A stretch of DNA of 32,449 nt from Sphaerochaetaceae bacterium (GTDB lineage: Bacteria; Spirochaetota; Spirochaetia; Sphaerochaetales; Sphaerochaetaceae), in NCBI GenBank assembly GCA_023231265.1, contig JALNVT010000005.1, positions 1-32,449 of the forward strand, written 5' to 3'. Position numbers and translations under genes: made by a program. Shown in pieces: positions 24,878 to 32,449 of this stretch; within the stretch, counting starts at the first letter, position 1; each line of letters starts with the position of its first letter. The notes beneath the pieces are model-generated. The model was not told the origin of the DNA and made no database searches. It worked only from the letters and a program-made list of their open reading frames with translations.

Positions 24878-25708
24878 TTAATTTGAAGCCTTTGTTGGAT
24901 TCTTTTGCTTTTTAGCTTTGTATATATATGTCACCAAATAGTTCACTACAGCACATATAACAATTGTAGCAGATGCTGCAATGTTTAAAGTATAAGATAG
25001 ATAAAGACCTATTAATGAAGTAAGGCAACCAATCAAAGATGCAATGATCATTCTAGATTTAAAATTATCTGTGTAAAGAGCAGCAGTTGCAGCTGGAGCA
25101 CATAGCATTGCTATCAACATTATTATACCAAAAGCACCCATAAGAACGATGATTGAAAGAGCAATCAAAATGAAAAGTATTCTTTCAAATTTCTTTGTAT
25201 TCAAACCAATAAGAGATGCAAATTCTCTGTCAAATAGGAATATTTTCCAATAGTTAAAGAACATAACAACAATGCTCAAAATGACAACAGTCAGAATAAA
25301 CATTGCAATGAGGTTATCAGTACTTACAGCAAGAATGTTACCAAACAGATATGAACTGATATTTGGAGGATATCCAGGAGCCATAGCAATAAAGACTATA
25401 CCAAGTGCCATACCAAGAGACCAAAGCATTGCAATTACAATATCACTTTGCTTTCCACCTTTGTTCTGGACCTCTCCAATTCCAAGAGCTGCTGCAACAG
25501 CAACTATTATTGTTGTGATCATTGGATTCACCTGCAGTAAATAACCAAGACCAACACCACCATAAGCAGTGTGAGCTATACCACCTGTCATCAAAATTAA
25601 CTTCTTCTCAACAATTATCACACCTATAATTCCACATACAATACTGGAGAAAATGATTGCCACAATGGCATGCTGTAAAAAAGTATATTGTAAAATAGTA
25701 TTTATCAT
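24878..25708 (-). CDS. znuB: Metal ABC transporter permease (ZnuB/MntB type)
   Basis: This 276-residue protein has about eight membrane segments and is the channel of a zinc/manganese-type ABC importer (ABC-3 family). LMTGGIAHTAYGGVGLGYLL is the family's conserved early helix, GIGEVQNKGGKQSDIVIAMLWS another. The C-terminus KAKKQKNPTKASN is basic and cytoplasmic. The frame is open upstream by 34 codons inside znuC. The ATG used comes one base after the znuC stop, with AGAGGG in front, and gives a normal N-terminus. It is the last gene of the operon. Confidence 0.9.
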   Translation of the reverse strand: MINTILQYTFLQHAIVAIIFSSIVCGIIGVIIVEKKLILMTGGIAHTAYGGVGLGYLLQVNPMITTIIVAVAAALGIGEVQNKGGKQSDIVIAMLWSLGMALGIVFIAMAPGYPPNISSYLFGNILAVSTDNLIAMFILTVVILSIVVMFFNYWKIFLFDREFASLIGLNTKKFERILFILIALSIIVLMGAFGIIMLIAMLCAPAATAALYTDNFKSRMIIASLIGCLTSLIGLYLSYTLNIAASATIVICAVVNYLVTYIYKAKKQKNPTKASN

Positions 25709-25709
25709 A

Positions 25710-26483
25710 TTACATTCCCTCTTTATCGTGTTCTGGAAGAACTCTATGCGGAATACCATGTCCCAATAGATCAATGTTGCAACCATAGAGATGTTCAACA
25801 ATGTTTTCATCTAGATGAGGAGTTCCATGATATACAAGATTCTCACTTATGCAGGCAATGTGCTTCACCTTACTTGAGATAGCCATGGTATCATGACTTA
25901 TCATAAGGATTGTTGTTCCTTCTTGATTCAATTTATCAAGCAAGTCATATATAACACTGCGTGAGTGAGAGTCTACAGAAGCTGTTGGCTCATCTAGCAA
26001 GAGCAATTCAGGTTTGAGTGCAAGAGCACGTGCAATCAGAAGTCGTTGGAATTCTCCACCAGATAAAGATTTGATCTGTCTATCTGCCAAATTCAAAATA
26101 CCAACTTTTTCCATTGCTTCATTCGCATCTGCAATTTGTTTTTTGTTGTAACGTTGAAAAAGCTTCACCTTCTTCTCAACAGTTGAGGTCAGAACAACCT
26201 CGCGTGCTGAGATAGGGAAGTTTTTATCAAAGGAAGAGAACTGTGGAACATAACCAATTTTATTCAGAGATGATTTCAAATCTTTTCCAAAAAACTTGAT
26301 GGTTCCTTTTTGGTGGTCTATCAAATTGAGCATTGATTTTATCAATGTTGATTTACCACCACCATTTGGTCCAATGATTCCAAGATAGTCTCCTCTTGGA
26401 ATCTGTATTGTAACATCGGATAAAGCAAGATTCCCTTCCTTATATCTGACACTCAAATGCTCTATATCAAGAATATAATCCAT
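25710..26483 (-). CDS. znuC: Metal ABC transporter ATP-binding protein (ZnuC type)
   Basis: This 257-residue ATPase powers the importer. Walker A is GPNGGGKSTLIKS, the Q-loop is YVPQFSSFD, the signature is LSGGEFQRLLIARAL, Walker B is LLLLDEPTASVD, and the switch histidine lies in MISHD. The C-terminal tail (LLGHGIPHRVLPEHDKEGM) is histidine-containing, as in some zinc-system ATPases. Its ATG overlaps the znuA stop in TAATG, and znuB begins one base after its own stop, so the three are translated as a unit. Confidence 0.92.
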   Translation of the reverse strand: MDYILDIEHLSVRYKEGNLALSDVTIQIPRGDYLGIIGPNGGGKSTLIKSMLNLIDHQKGTIKFFGKDLKSSLNKIGYVPQFSSFDKNFPISAREVVLTSTVEKKVKLFQRYNKKQIADANEAMEKVGILNLADRQIKSLSGGEFQRLLIARALALKPELLLLDEPTASVDSHSRSVIYDLLDKLNQEGTTILMISHDTMAISSKVKHIACISENLVYHGTPHLDENIVEHLYGCNIDLLGHGIPHRVLPEHDKEGM

Positions 26484-27331
26484 TAGATATTTTCCTTAAT
26501 CAATTTAGCAGTTTCTTTCAAGTTTTCAATATAATCTGGAGATAGTGGATCAAGTTGAATTGCTCGTCCACCTAATTCTTTTGCAATTGTTGCACTCTGT
26601 GAATCTGCTATTTCTGCTTGGTAGAAAACATTCTTTATACCAGCTTCTTTTGCATTTTCAATGAGAGCAGCCAATTCCTTAGCAGTTGTCTCTTTTCCCT
26701 CTATTTCAATTATATCAACCTTCAGATTGTAATCCTCTGCAAAGTAATCAAAAGCAGGGTGATAAACTATAAATTCTCTTCTTTCTAAATCAGAAAAATA
26801 AGAAGAAAGATATTCATCAAGTTGCTCTAACTCTTTTATATAAGATTCTGCATTTGCCATGTAATAGTCTTTGTTTTTTTCATCTATTTTTGAAACTTCT
26901 TCTGCAATTTCAGTTACCATAGTGATTGATCTTTTTGGAGATAACCAGATATGTGGATTTCTTGTAGGACCCATCATTATAGTAGAATACTTCTCATCAA
27001 CTCTATCTTGCAAAGATACTATCTCTGTATTTTCACTTACATAAGGAAGTATGGTGATTTCTTCGGTAGGAACACCGATTGTAAAATAAAGCTTGGAAGA
27101 TTCAAATTGAGCTCTTTCTTTTGGAGTGAGTTCATAGTTTTCAGGAGATGCTCCTTTTCCAACAAGTGTTATTATGTCCATCTTGTCACCTACAACTTTT
27201 TCAACAAATGTTTGTTCTGGTAGGATGGTAACAGCAATCAATGGTTTTGATTGAGCTTCAGTGGAACCAGAAGCAAAAACACTTGATATGCTTACAGCAA
27301 GTGCCACTGCCAATAATGTAAATTTTTTCAT
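26483..27331 (-). CDS. znuA: Metal ABC transporter substrate-binding protein (ZnuA/TroA type)
   Basis: This 282-residue periplasmic protein captures the metal for the ZnuCB channel. A signal peptide spans about residues 1-20 and has no lipobox cysteine. The usual first histidine ligand is replaced: the segment reads GASPENYELTP with E64 where PHxY normally stands. H127 (NPHIWLSP) and H191 (VYHPAFDYF) are in place, and E240 (YQAEIADS) could be the fourth ligand. There is no histidine-rich loop. The E-for-H change is known in part of the family, so zinc versus manganese cannot be assigned. GAGAGG precedes the ATG, and a strong palindrome overlaps the promoter. Confidence 0.88.
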   Translation of the reverse strand: MKKFTLLAVALAVSISSVFASGSTEAQSKPLIAVTILPEQTFVEKVVGDKMDIITLVGKGASPENYELTPKERAQFESSKLYFTIGVPTEEITILPYVSENTEIVSLQDRVDEKYSTIMMGPTRNPHIWLSPKRSITMVTEIAEEVSKIDEKNKDYYMANAESYIKELEQLDEYLSSYFSDLERREFIVYHPAFDYFAEDYNLKVDIIEIEGKETTAKELAALIENAKEAGIKNVFYQAEIADSQSATIAKELGGRAIQLDPLSPDYIENLKETAKLIKENI

Positions 27332-27343
27332 ATATACCTCTCT

Positions 27344-27391
27344 GTATAATCAGTAATTCTTTCAAAATGCAACTAAGTTGCAAATTGAAAG
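27344..27391 (-). promoter_or_regulatory. znuACB promoter with overlapping 33-bp palindromic operator
   Basis: The minus-strand promoter is TTGCAT (plus 27367-27372), 17 bp, TTATAC (plus 27344-27349). A palindrome at 27359-27391 has 15-bp arms around TAA, matching at 13 of 15 positions, and its core TGCAAC-TAA-GTTGCA (27368-27382) is perfect. It covers the -35 box and spacer edge, where a repressor bound with metal would block transcription. A Fur/Zur or DtxR/MntR-type regulator is inferred. Confidence 0.65.
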
Positions 27392-27736
27392 TAATCCTAA
27401 CAGGTTTAAATGTCAAGCAAAATGCTAACAATTGATTGAGGTTTCAAATGTAAGGCGAAAATAGAAATTCAAATGAGGCAAAATTCTGTTAAAAATTTCA
27501 AAATATCATAAATAAAGGTGTAAAAAAAACTTTTCAACTGGAATTTACCAAAATAAAGTGAAAAAAATTTGTATGATATCTAGGTATTTAAGAAATATAA
27601 AGAATTGATTATAGATTCTCAATCTCTCAAATAATTACCAAATTATGATATTTTAAGTAATATAAATTAAAATTTTGTTACATATATTGCCATATATGAG
27701 TTGCTTTTATAGAAACAGTGAGAAGATTGCTTTTTA
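27392..27736. other. Intergenic region without a recognisable gene
   Basis: This very AT-rich stretch lies between the znu promoter and the cheD promoter. I see no coding frame, tRNA or strong terminator. Short repeats such as CATATA/TATATG near 27681-27700 are within what AT-rich DNA gives by chance. Confidence 0.5.
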
Positions 27737-27765
27737 TTGAATGTTTAGTCGAACTAACACATACT
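27737..27765 (+). promoter_or_regulatory. Possible promoter of the chemotaxis cluster
   Basis: TTGAAT (27737-27742), a 17-bp spacer and CATACT (27760-27765) make a moderate sigma70-type match. The spacer holds TTAGT-CGA-ACTAA (27745-27757), a small perfect inverted repeat that could be an operator. No flagellar sigma28-type sequence was recognised. Confidence 0.35.
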
Positions 27766-27795
27766 TAGTTATTCCATAAATAAAGGGAAATGTTT

Positions 27796-28239
27796 ATGCA
27801 GAAAATTGTTAAGATGGGTGATCTGGTGCTTGGGCATGCAGGTGATACCTTGTCTATTTGTGGACTTGGTTCCTGTATCGCACTTGTGATTTATGATCCT
27901 GCAATTCAAGTAGGGTGTATGTTACATGTCCTCTTACCCCAATCTCCTGATGATAAAGTTTTGTTTGATACGAGATATGCAGATCAGGGGTTTGATCGAA
28001 TGATGAATTATCTGAAGTTTGCAGGAGCAACGAAAAGAAACCTTTTGGCAAAGATGGTTGGAGGAACCAGCAGTTTGAAACAGTATGGTTCATTTGGAGA
28101 TATTGGAAAAAGAAATGAAGAGGCCTGCAGAGCTTTATTGAAAGCTCATAACATACAACTCATCAGTGAGGATTGTGGTGGCTTCAAAAGCCGAAGCGTG
28201 TTCTTCGATGTTTCCAGTATGAAATTTACGATAAGATGA
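27796..28239 (+). CDS. cheD: Chemoreceptor glutamine deamidase CheD
   Basis: This 147-residue enzyme deamidates glutamines of chemoreceptors and, in B. subtilis and Thermotoga, pairs with CheC. The catalytic cysteine is C27 in GLGSCIALVIYD and the histidine H44 in MLHVLLPQ, at the same residue numbers as in the Thermotoga protein. The threonine that completes that site (residue 21 there) is an isoleucine here. The chain looks whole, ending KSRSVFFDVSSMKFTIR. GGG lies 8 nt before the chosen ATG; an ATG two codons earlier is too close to it. It heads the damaged chemotaxis cluster. No cheC is visible. Confidence 0.88.
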   Translation: MQKIVKMGDLVLGHAGDTLSICGLGSCIALVIYDPAIQVGCMLHVLLPQSPDDKVLFDTRYADQGFDRMMNYLKFAGATKRNLLAKMVGGTSSLKQYGSFGDIGKRNEEACRALLKAHNIQLISEDCGGFKSRSVFFDVSSMKFTIR

Positions 28240-28268
28240 GATAATCAATTATCAAAGGTGATATAAAA

Positions 28269-29786
28269 GTGAGAGATAGTGTCAAACCAACTTTATTAGT
28301 TATTGATGATAGTGGATTCATGAGACTCAGGATGAAAAAGATTTTTTCTCCTTTATTTCATATTGAAGAAGCTGCAGATGGTGAAGAAAAAGATTCATCT
28401 TTACTTGATGAACAAGACAGCACCTCACCAAAAATTGAAGCAGATGATCCTCAAGATACTCCAATTGTTGAGGACTCTGAAGAAAAAAAAGAGACAGAAT
28501 CAAACAAAACAGATGATACTTTGAATGAAGTGAATAAAAAAATTGAAAGTTTGAAAAAAGTTGCAAATACAACCTACAAAAAACAAGTGGATCCAATAAT
28601 CAGCGTTCGAATGGATAAATTGGACCTTCTTATGAACCTTGTTGGAGAAATTGTAATAGCAGAACCTCTTGTAACAGAAACAAAAGAAATTGATACCAGC
28701 AGAGCACTTGCTTTCAACAGAGATGCAGCAAGACTTCATAAAATGATCACTGAGCTGCAAGAACTTGTAATGTCTATAAGAATGGTAACACTCTCTTCTA
28801 CAATGGTAAAAATGAACAGGATACTTCATGACATGAACAAGCGATTCAACAAGTCAGTTGAATTGGAAGTAATTGGAGAGGAGACTGAAGTTGATAAGAA
28901 CGTCATCGATTTGATATCTGATCCACTCATGCATATATTCAGAAATGCATTGGATCATGGAATTGAATGCAAAGAAGATAGAGTGAAACTTGGAAAGGAA
29001 CCCAATGGTAAGATAACATTGGAAGCCAAAAATATTGGCTCCAATGTACTCATAACTGTCAGTGATGATGGACGAGGAATGGATACCGTTGAAATTTACA
29101 ATAAAGCTATGAAATTGGGCTTGATTGACCAATCTTATGAGAGCATGAGTAAAAAAGAACTGCTATCATTGGTCATGCTTCCTGGTTTTTCAACCAACAA
29201 AGAAGTGACAGATTATTCAGGCCGTGGTGTTGGAATGGATGTTGTTCAAAAGAACATAAAAAGTCTTAGAGGAGCCATACATATTCAATCTGAAAAGAAT
29301 GTTGGAACAACCATATCTCTTAGAACACCTCTCTTGCTGTCAATTCTTGAAGGAATGAGTATAAGAATAAACAAGACACTGTTCACATTACCAATAGTAA
29401 ATGTAGTTGAGACATTCAGGGCACAAGAAGATCTTTTAATAAATGGTCCAAATGATAACAAACTTGTTAAGGTGAGAGACAAACTATATCCACTGCTTAC
29501 ATTGAATAAAATCTTTGATTTGGAACAGAAAGAGATGGATATGAACAGAGGTATTATAATTGTAGTTGATACAGAGAATGAATATTTCTGTATTTATTGT
29601 GATGAAATTATAGGACAATATTCAGTTGTTGCAAAATCTATTCCGGACTATCTTCAAATATATAAAGAAATAGATGGAATAGCAGGTTGCACCATCATGA
29701 GAGATGGAAGAATTAGCTTGATATTGGATTGTTATGCTATAATAAAGATAGCATTAGATGAAAGTGGAGTACACAGTGGAAAATAA
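28269..29786 (+). CDS. CheY'-'CheA fusion: cut receiver joined to CheA lacking HPt
   Basis: Residues about 7-40 (LLVIDDSGFMRLRMKKIF, then EEAADGEE) are the first third of a CheY-type receiver with acid pair D13-D14, but the phospho-accepting aspartate and everything after are missing. An acidic linker to about residue 105 leads to CheA domains. P3 dimerisation begins VRMDKLDLLMNLVGEIVIAE. The P4 kinase has HIFRNALDHGIE, SDDGRGMD and DYSGRGVGMDVV. The P5 CheW-like coupling domain runs to the end. The P1 phosphotransfer domain with its phosphorylated histidine and the P2 domain are absent; full CheA is usually 650 residues or more, this is 505. AAAGGTGAT precedes the GTG start. The simplest reading is an in-frame deletion between adjacent cheY and cheA. 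It cannot pass phosphate on its own. Confidence 0.85.
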   Translation: MRDSVKPTLLVIDDSGFMRLRMKKIFSPLFHIEEAADGEEKDSSLLDEQDSTSPKIEADDPQDTPIVEDSEEKKETESNKTDDTLNEVNKKIESLKKVANTTYKKQVDPIISVRMDKLDLLMNLVGEIVIAEPLVTETKEIDTSRALAFNRDAARLHKMITELQELVMSIRMVTLSSTMVKMNRILHDMNKRFNKSVELEVIGEETEVDKNVIDLISDPLMHIFRNALDHGIECKEDRVKLGKEPNGKITLEAKNIGSNVLITVSDDGRGMDTVEIYNKAMKLGLIDQSYESMSKKELLSLVMLPGFSTNKEVTDYSGRGVGMDVVQKNIKSLRGAIHIQSEKNVGTTISLRTPLLLSILEGMSIRINKTLFTLPIVNVVETFRAQEDLLINGPNDNKLVKVRDKLYPLLTLNKIFDLEQKEMDMNRGIIIVVDTENEYFCIYCDEIIGQYSVVAKSIPDYLQIYKEIDGIAGCTIMRDGRISLILDCYAIIKIALDESGVHSGK

Positions 29787-30007
29787 TAATAATAGAAATC
29801 GACAATATATTTCTTGGCTTGATTGTGGATACCGTTTTGGAAGTTGTAAAGATAGGTGAGGACCAAATAACTACATCACCTTCTATTACATCTTATGAAA
29901 GTAATTTTATAGATGGTATTGGACAATATAATGACAAGGTAGCATTGCTTTTGAATGGTGAAAAATTATTATCAAAAGTAGATATCAACAATTTGAAAGA
30001 GAACTAA
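29780..30007 (+). pseudogene. Remnant of cheW, C-terminal half only
   Basis: The frame reads IIIIEIDNIFLGLIVDTVLE, then VKIGEDQITTSPS and IDGIGQYNDKVALLLNGEKLL, which is the second half of a CheW coupling protein. The first half, its ribosome site and a proper start are missing; the only internal start is TTG at 29819. The frame is closed by TGA at 29759, inside the end of the CheA frame, and the junction lies at an AATAATAATAAT run. A deletion that removed the 5' half of cheW explains this best. The receptor gene begins 13 nt after its stop. Confidence 0.75.
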
Positions 30008-30020
30008 TAAGGAAACAAAA

Positions 30021-31710
30021 ATGAAACTAGGAAGAAAATCTAACATCAAACAGAACGTAATAGCAGGTTATGTATTGCTATTTGTTTTTTGCATTTGTTT
30101 GGGAGTTGTCGGTATTATACGAATTGATAGTATCAATAGTAGCAATAAAAATATACAAGAAAAAGCAATTGGCCCTATTGTCAGTTACAGTAAGATTGCA
30201 GCAAATGTTCAAAAGATTGATAAATCAGCATATATAATTGCAACTGCACAGAGTAATCGAATAATTGAAAATGCATATGATAATGCTAAATCGTATTCAG
30301 CTGAAATAGATACTTTGGTCAATATTGCAAGAAATTCAAGTCTTGATCAAGAAGATTTGGCAGCATTCAATATCTATGAAAGTACAAGAGATGATGTAAT
30401 TTCTACAGTAAAAAAGAATTTATGAATTAGCAATAGATGGCGACAGTGAAGAAGCTTTTCTTATGTATAATAATGAGCTTATTGATTATATAGCAGCTGA
30501 AGAAGATGGCATAACAATCATGGCAACAGAAAAAGCAACTCATGTAAATGAATTGATGCATTACAACATTGAAAGAACACAATTTACTGAAAGACTTCTG
30601 TTGATAATAGTATCGATTGCAGCAATCTTATGCACAATTCTAACAGTTCTGATCATCAGAGAATTGAACAAACTAACAGAAATGGTATCTGTATCAAAGA
30701 GCTTGGCCAGTGGAAACTTTGATGTTTCAATCACTCCAAACAACAATACAAATGAGATTGGACAGTTCACTCGGGCATTTACTGCCTTGATAAGAAATGG
30801 TAATCAGATAATTGGTTCTGTTATAAAAGCAGCAGACCAGGTAGAAGCTGGAGCCTCTCAGGTATCTGATTCAAGTATGTCTCTATCTCAAGGTACAAGC
30901 AAACAAGCAAGTGCAATTGAAGAACTGAGTATCTCATTGCAGAATATCTCCAATCAGGTAAAAGAAAATAATTTGAGTGCTGAAAAAGCAAATGAAATGA
31001 CCAAAAAAGCAAAACAAGAAGCTGATAATGGTAGTGAATATATGGAAGAACTTGTCAACGCTATGAATAGAATTGATGAATCATCTAAAAATATATCCAA
31101 GGTCATAAAAGTTATTGATGATATTGCTTTCCAGACAAATATTCTTGCATTGAATGCAGCAGTTGAAGCTGCTAGAGCCGGACAGTATAGTAGAGGATTT
31201 GCAGTTGTTGCTGATGAAGTTAGAAACCTTGCTGCAAAAAGCGCAAATGCTGTTGATGAGACCACCGTTATGATTGAAGCTTCATTGAATTCAATTAAAG
31301 TTGGAGCAAATAAAGCAGAACTCACATCAAAGGCTTTCTCTGAAATACATGAGAGTGTTAATGAACTTGATGATTATGGTAATAAAATTGCAACATCTTC
31401 TGCTGAACAAGCAAAGGCAATTGATCAGATAAATCAAGGAATCATACAGATTGCAGACGTTGTTCAATCAACAAGTGCTACTGCAGAAGAAACAGCAGCT
31501 GCTAGTGAAGAGCTATCAAGTCAAGCTGTACTTCTAAGAAGAGAGCTTTCAAATTTCACTGTTAAGGGCTACAAAAACAAGCAATCTAAAGATGTTATTG
31601 AGAACTATCAGAAAAGTAACTGGGATAGAATCAACAATTCAAACATAAGTGAGGCTCAAAAAAAGGTCAATAATATAAATTTGAGTGATAATGAGTTTGG
31701 TAAGTATTAG
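30021..31710 (+). pseudogene. mcp: Methyl-accepting chemotaxis protein gene, split by a frameshift
   Basis: The first frame (30021-30425) gives a cytoplasmic start, membrane segment 1 (NVIAGYVLLFVFCICLGVV) and the first part of a four-helix-bundle sensor, then stops at TGA. The rest continues one frame over: YELAIDGDSEEAFLMYNNEL, membrane segment 2 (LLLIIVSIAAILCTILTVLI), a HAMP domain, and the signalling domain with the hairpin tip IDDIAFQTNILALNAAVEAA. Dropping one A from the six at 30410-30415 joins them into about 560 residues. AAGGAAAC precedes the ATG. No C-terminal pentapeptide tether is seen. The cause may be real mutation, A-tract phase variation or a sequencing error. Confidence 0.85.
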
Positions 31711-31716
31711 GATTAA

Positions 31717-32449
31717 ATGAAAATAACAGATGATGAATTTTATAAGCTTTCCTCTTTTATAAAGGCAAAAGCTGGAGTTGATTTAAAAGCAAACAAGAAA
31801 GCTTTGGTAGTCCTCAGACTATCAAGGCGACTTGAAGTTTTGGAACTGACTACATTTCAAGCATATTATAAATATTTAATTGAAGATAAAGATGGTACTG
31901 AGTTGCACTATTTTATTGATCAAATAACAACTCATTACACGTTTTTTTTGAGAGAGAATGAGCAGTTCAGATTTTTTGAACAGAATATATTACCAGAAAT
32001 TACATCAAATATATTTGATGGAGATTTGAGAATATGGAGTGCTGCCTCATCTACAGGAGAGGAAGCTTATACCATTGCAATGATTCTTGAAGATTTCTTT
32101 GGTTTTGGAAAAAGGGAATGGAATAAAGAACTGCTTGCAACAGATATAGCTAGAAAGGTAATAGATAAAGCCAATCTAGGTATCTATACCAAAGCAGAGA
32201 TGACAGGAATTCCAGATATCTGGCTTTCTAGATATTTTGATAAGATAGATGAAACTCATTATCAAATCAAAGCTTTTTTGAGGAATGAGATCATATTCAG
32301 ATGTTTCAATCTATTGGAGATTGAATATCCTTTCAAGAGAAAGTTTCATGTTATATTTTGTAGAAATGTTTTAATTTATTTTGATAAGGAAACAAAGTTT
32401 GAAGTGATCAGAAAATTAAAAGATAATCTAGAAATTGGAGGATATTTGA
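31717..32449 (+). CDS. cheR: Chemotaxis protein methyltransferase CheR, 5' part (runs off window)
   Basis: The visible 244 residues begin MKITDDEFYKLSSFIKAKAG, the helical N-terminal domain of CheR, and continue into the SAM-binding domain: THYTFFLRENEQFRFF, then LRIWSAASSTGEEAYTIAM (motif I), LLATDIARKVIDKAN, and FHVIFCRNVLIYFDKETK. CheR adds methyl groups to receptor glutamates using SAM. The ATG lies 6 nt after the receptor stop with AGGA in front. The frame is intact to the window edge, in contrast to the damaged genes before it. Confidence 0.92.
   Translation, partial: MKITDDEFYKLSSFIKAKAGVDLKANKKALVVLRLSRRLEVLELTTFQAYYKYLIEDKDGTELHYFIDQITTHYTFFLRENEQFRFFEQNILPEITSNIFDGDLRIWSAASSTGEEAYTIAMILEDFFGFGKREWNKELLATDIARKVIDKANLGIYTKAEMTGIPDIWLSRYFDKIDETHYQIKAFLRNEIIFRCFNLLEIEYPFKRKFHVIFCRNVLIYFDKETKFEVIRKLKDNLEIGGYL

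Noticed and set aside
25709..25810. Longer N-terminus for znuB
   Set aside because: The extra 34 codons overlap the end of znuC; the ATG right after the znuC stop has a good ribosome site.
30408..30434. A AAA AAG as a programmed -1 frameshift site in the receptor gene
   Set aside because: The heptamer is in the right phase, but the -1 frame meets TAG within a few codons. The rest of the receptor lies in the +1 frame, so one extra base explains it better.
30954..31325. Minus-strand frame of 123 codons under the receptor gene
   Set aside because: It is the mirror of the conserved signalling domain, rich in A and S as expected from antisense of such repeats, with no ribosome site.
1..32449. 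CRISPR arrays, insertion sequences, prophage genes, toxin-antitoxin pairs
   Set aside because: No regularly spaced repeats, transposase, integrase or phage-like proteins were seen anywhere in the window.

Overview
The window is AT-rich bacterial chromosome with dense, ordinary gene packing. It has clear sigma70-type promoters, mostly AGGAG-type ribosome sites and many hairpin-plus-T-run terminators. A Sec-exported cell-wall amidase, a predicted outer-membrane beta-barrel protein, an undecaprenyl-diphosphate recycling enzyme and a chemotaxis cluster point to a diderm. The overall look of the proteins suggests a Spirochaetota member (Treponema/Sphaerochaeta-like). That placement is an impression from sequence, not a search result. 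UGA is a normal stop codon here.

Left part (1-5965): the 3' part of a YgiQ-type radical SAM protein, then a branched-chain aminotransferase (ilvE) with its own promoter and terminator. Next comes a divergent purine-salvage pair: an NCS2 purine permease on the minus strand and adenine deaminase (ade) on the plus strand, the latter with a hairpin-rich leader of about 190 nt. From 5966 to 7122 there is no intact gene. This stretch holds a regulator decayed into three frames, then a region of about 380 bp that is unusually GC-rich in patches and folds into at least eight nested or adjacent hairpins. Two of these are near-copies that bracket the middle of the region. I read it as an unrecognised structured RNA and consider it the best candidate for something undescribed.

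Middle (7123-22626): proA and proB lead a plus-strand run that continues into a GT-A-like unknown, a cell-wall amidase and the ribosome-assembly GTPase EngB/YsxC. Facing it is a minus-strand run of trmL, proC, serS and pncB, so all three steps from glutamate to proline are in the window. A small two-part membrane-protein locus split by an in-frame UGA follows, then uppP, and the minus-strand overlapping set murE-ddl-dinB. The murE promoter places the start of transcription on the start codon, so its mRNA is probably leaderless. An orphan gene with its own terminator closes this part.

Right part (22734-32449): a methyltransferase, a TSCPD-domain protein and a beta-barrel protein, then a convergent zinc/manganese-type ABC transporter operon (znuA-znuC-znuB). 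The transporter promoter carries a 33-bp imperfect palindrome. The last 4.7 kb is a chemotaxis cluster in the order cheD-cheY-cheA-cheW-mcp-cheR that looks damaged. A receiver domain cut short after about 40 residues is fused to a CheA lacking its phosphotransfer (HPt) domain, only the C-terminal half of CheW remains, and the receptor is split by one extra base in an A run. Unless these are assembly faults, the cell is losing, or has rewired, this chemotaxis pathway.
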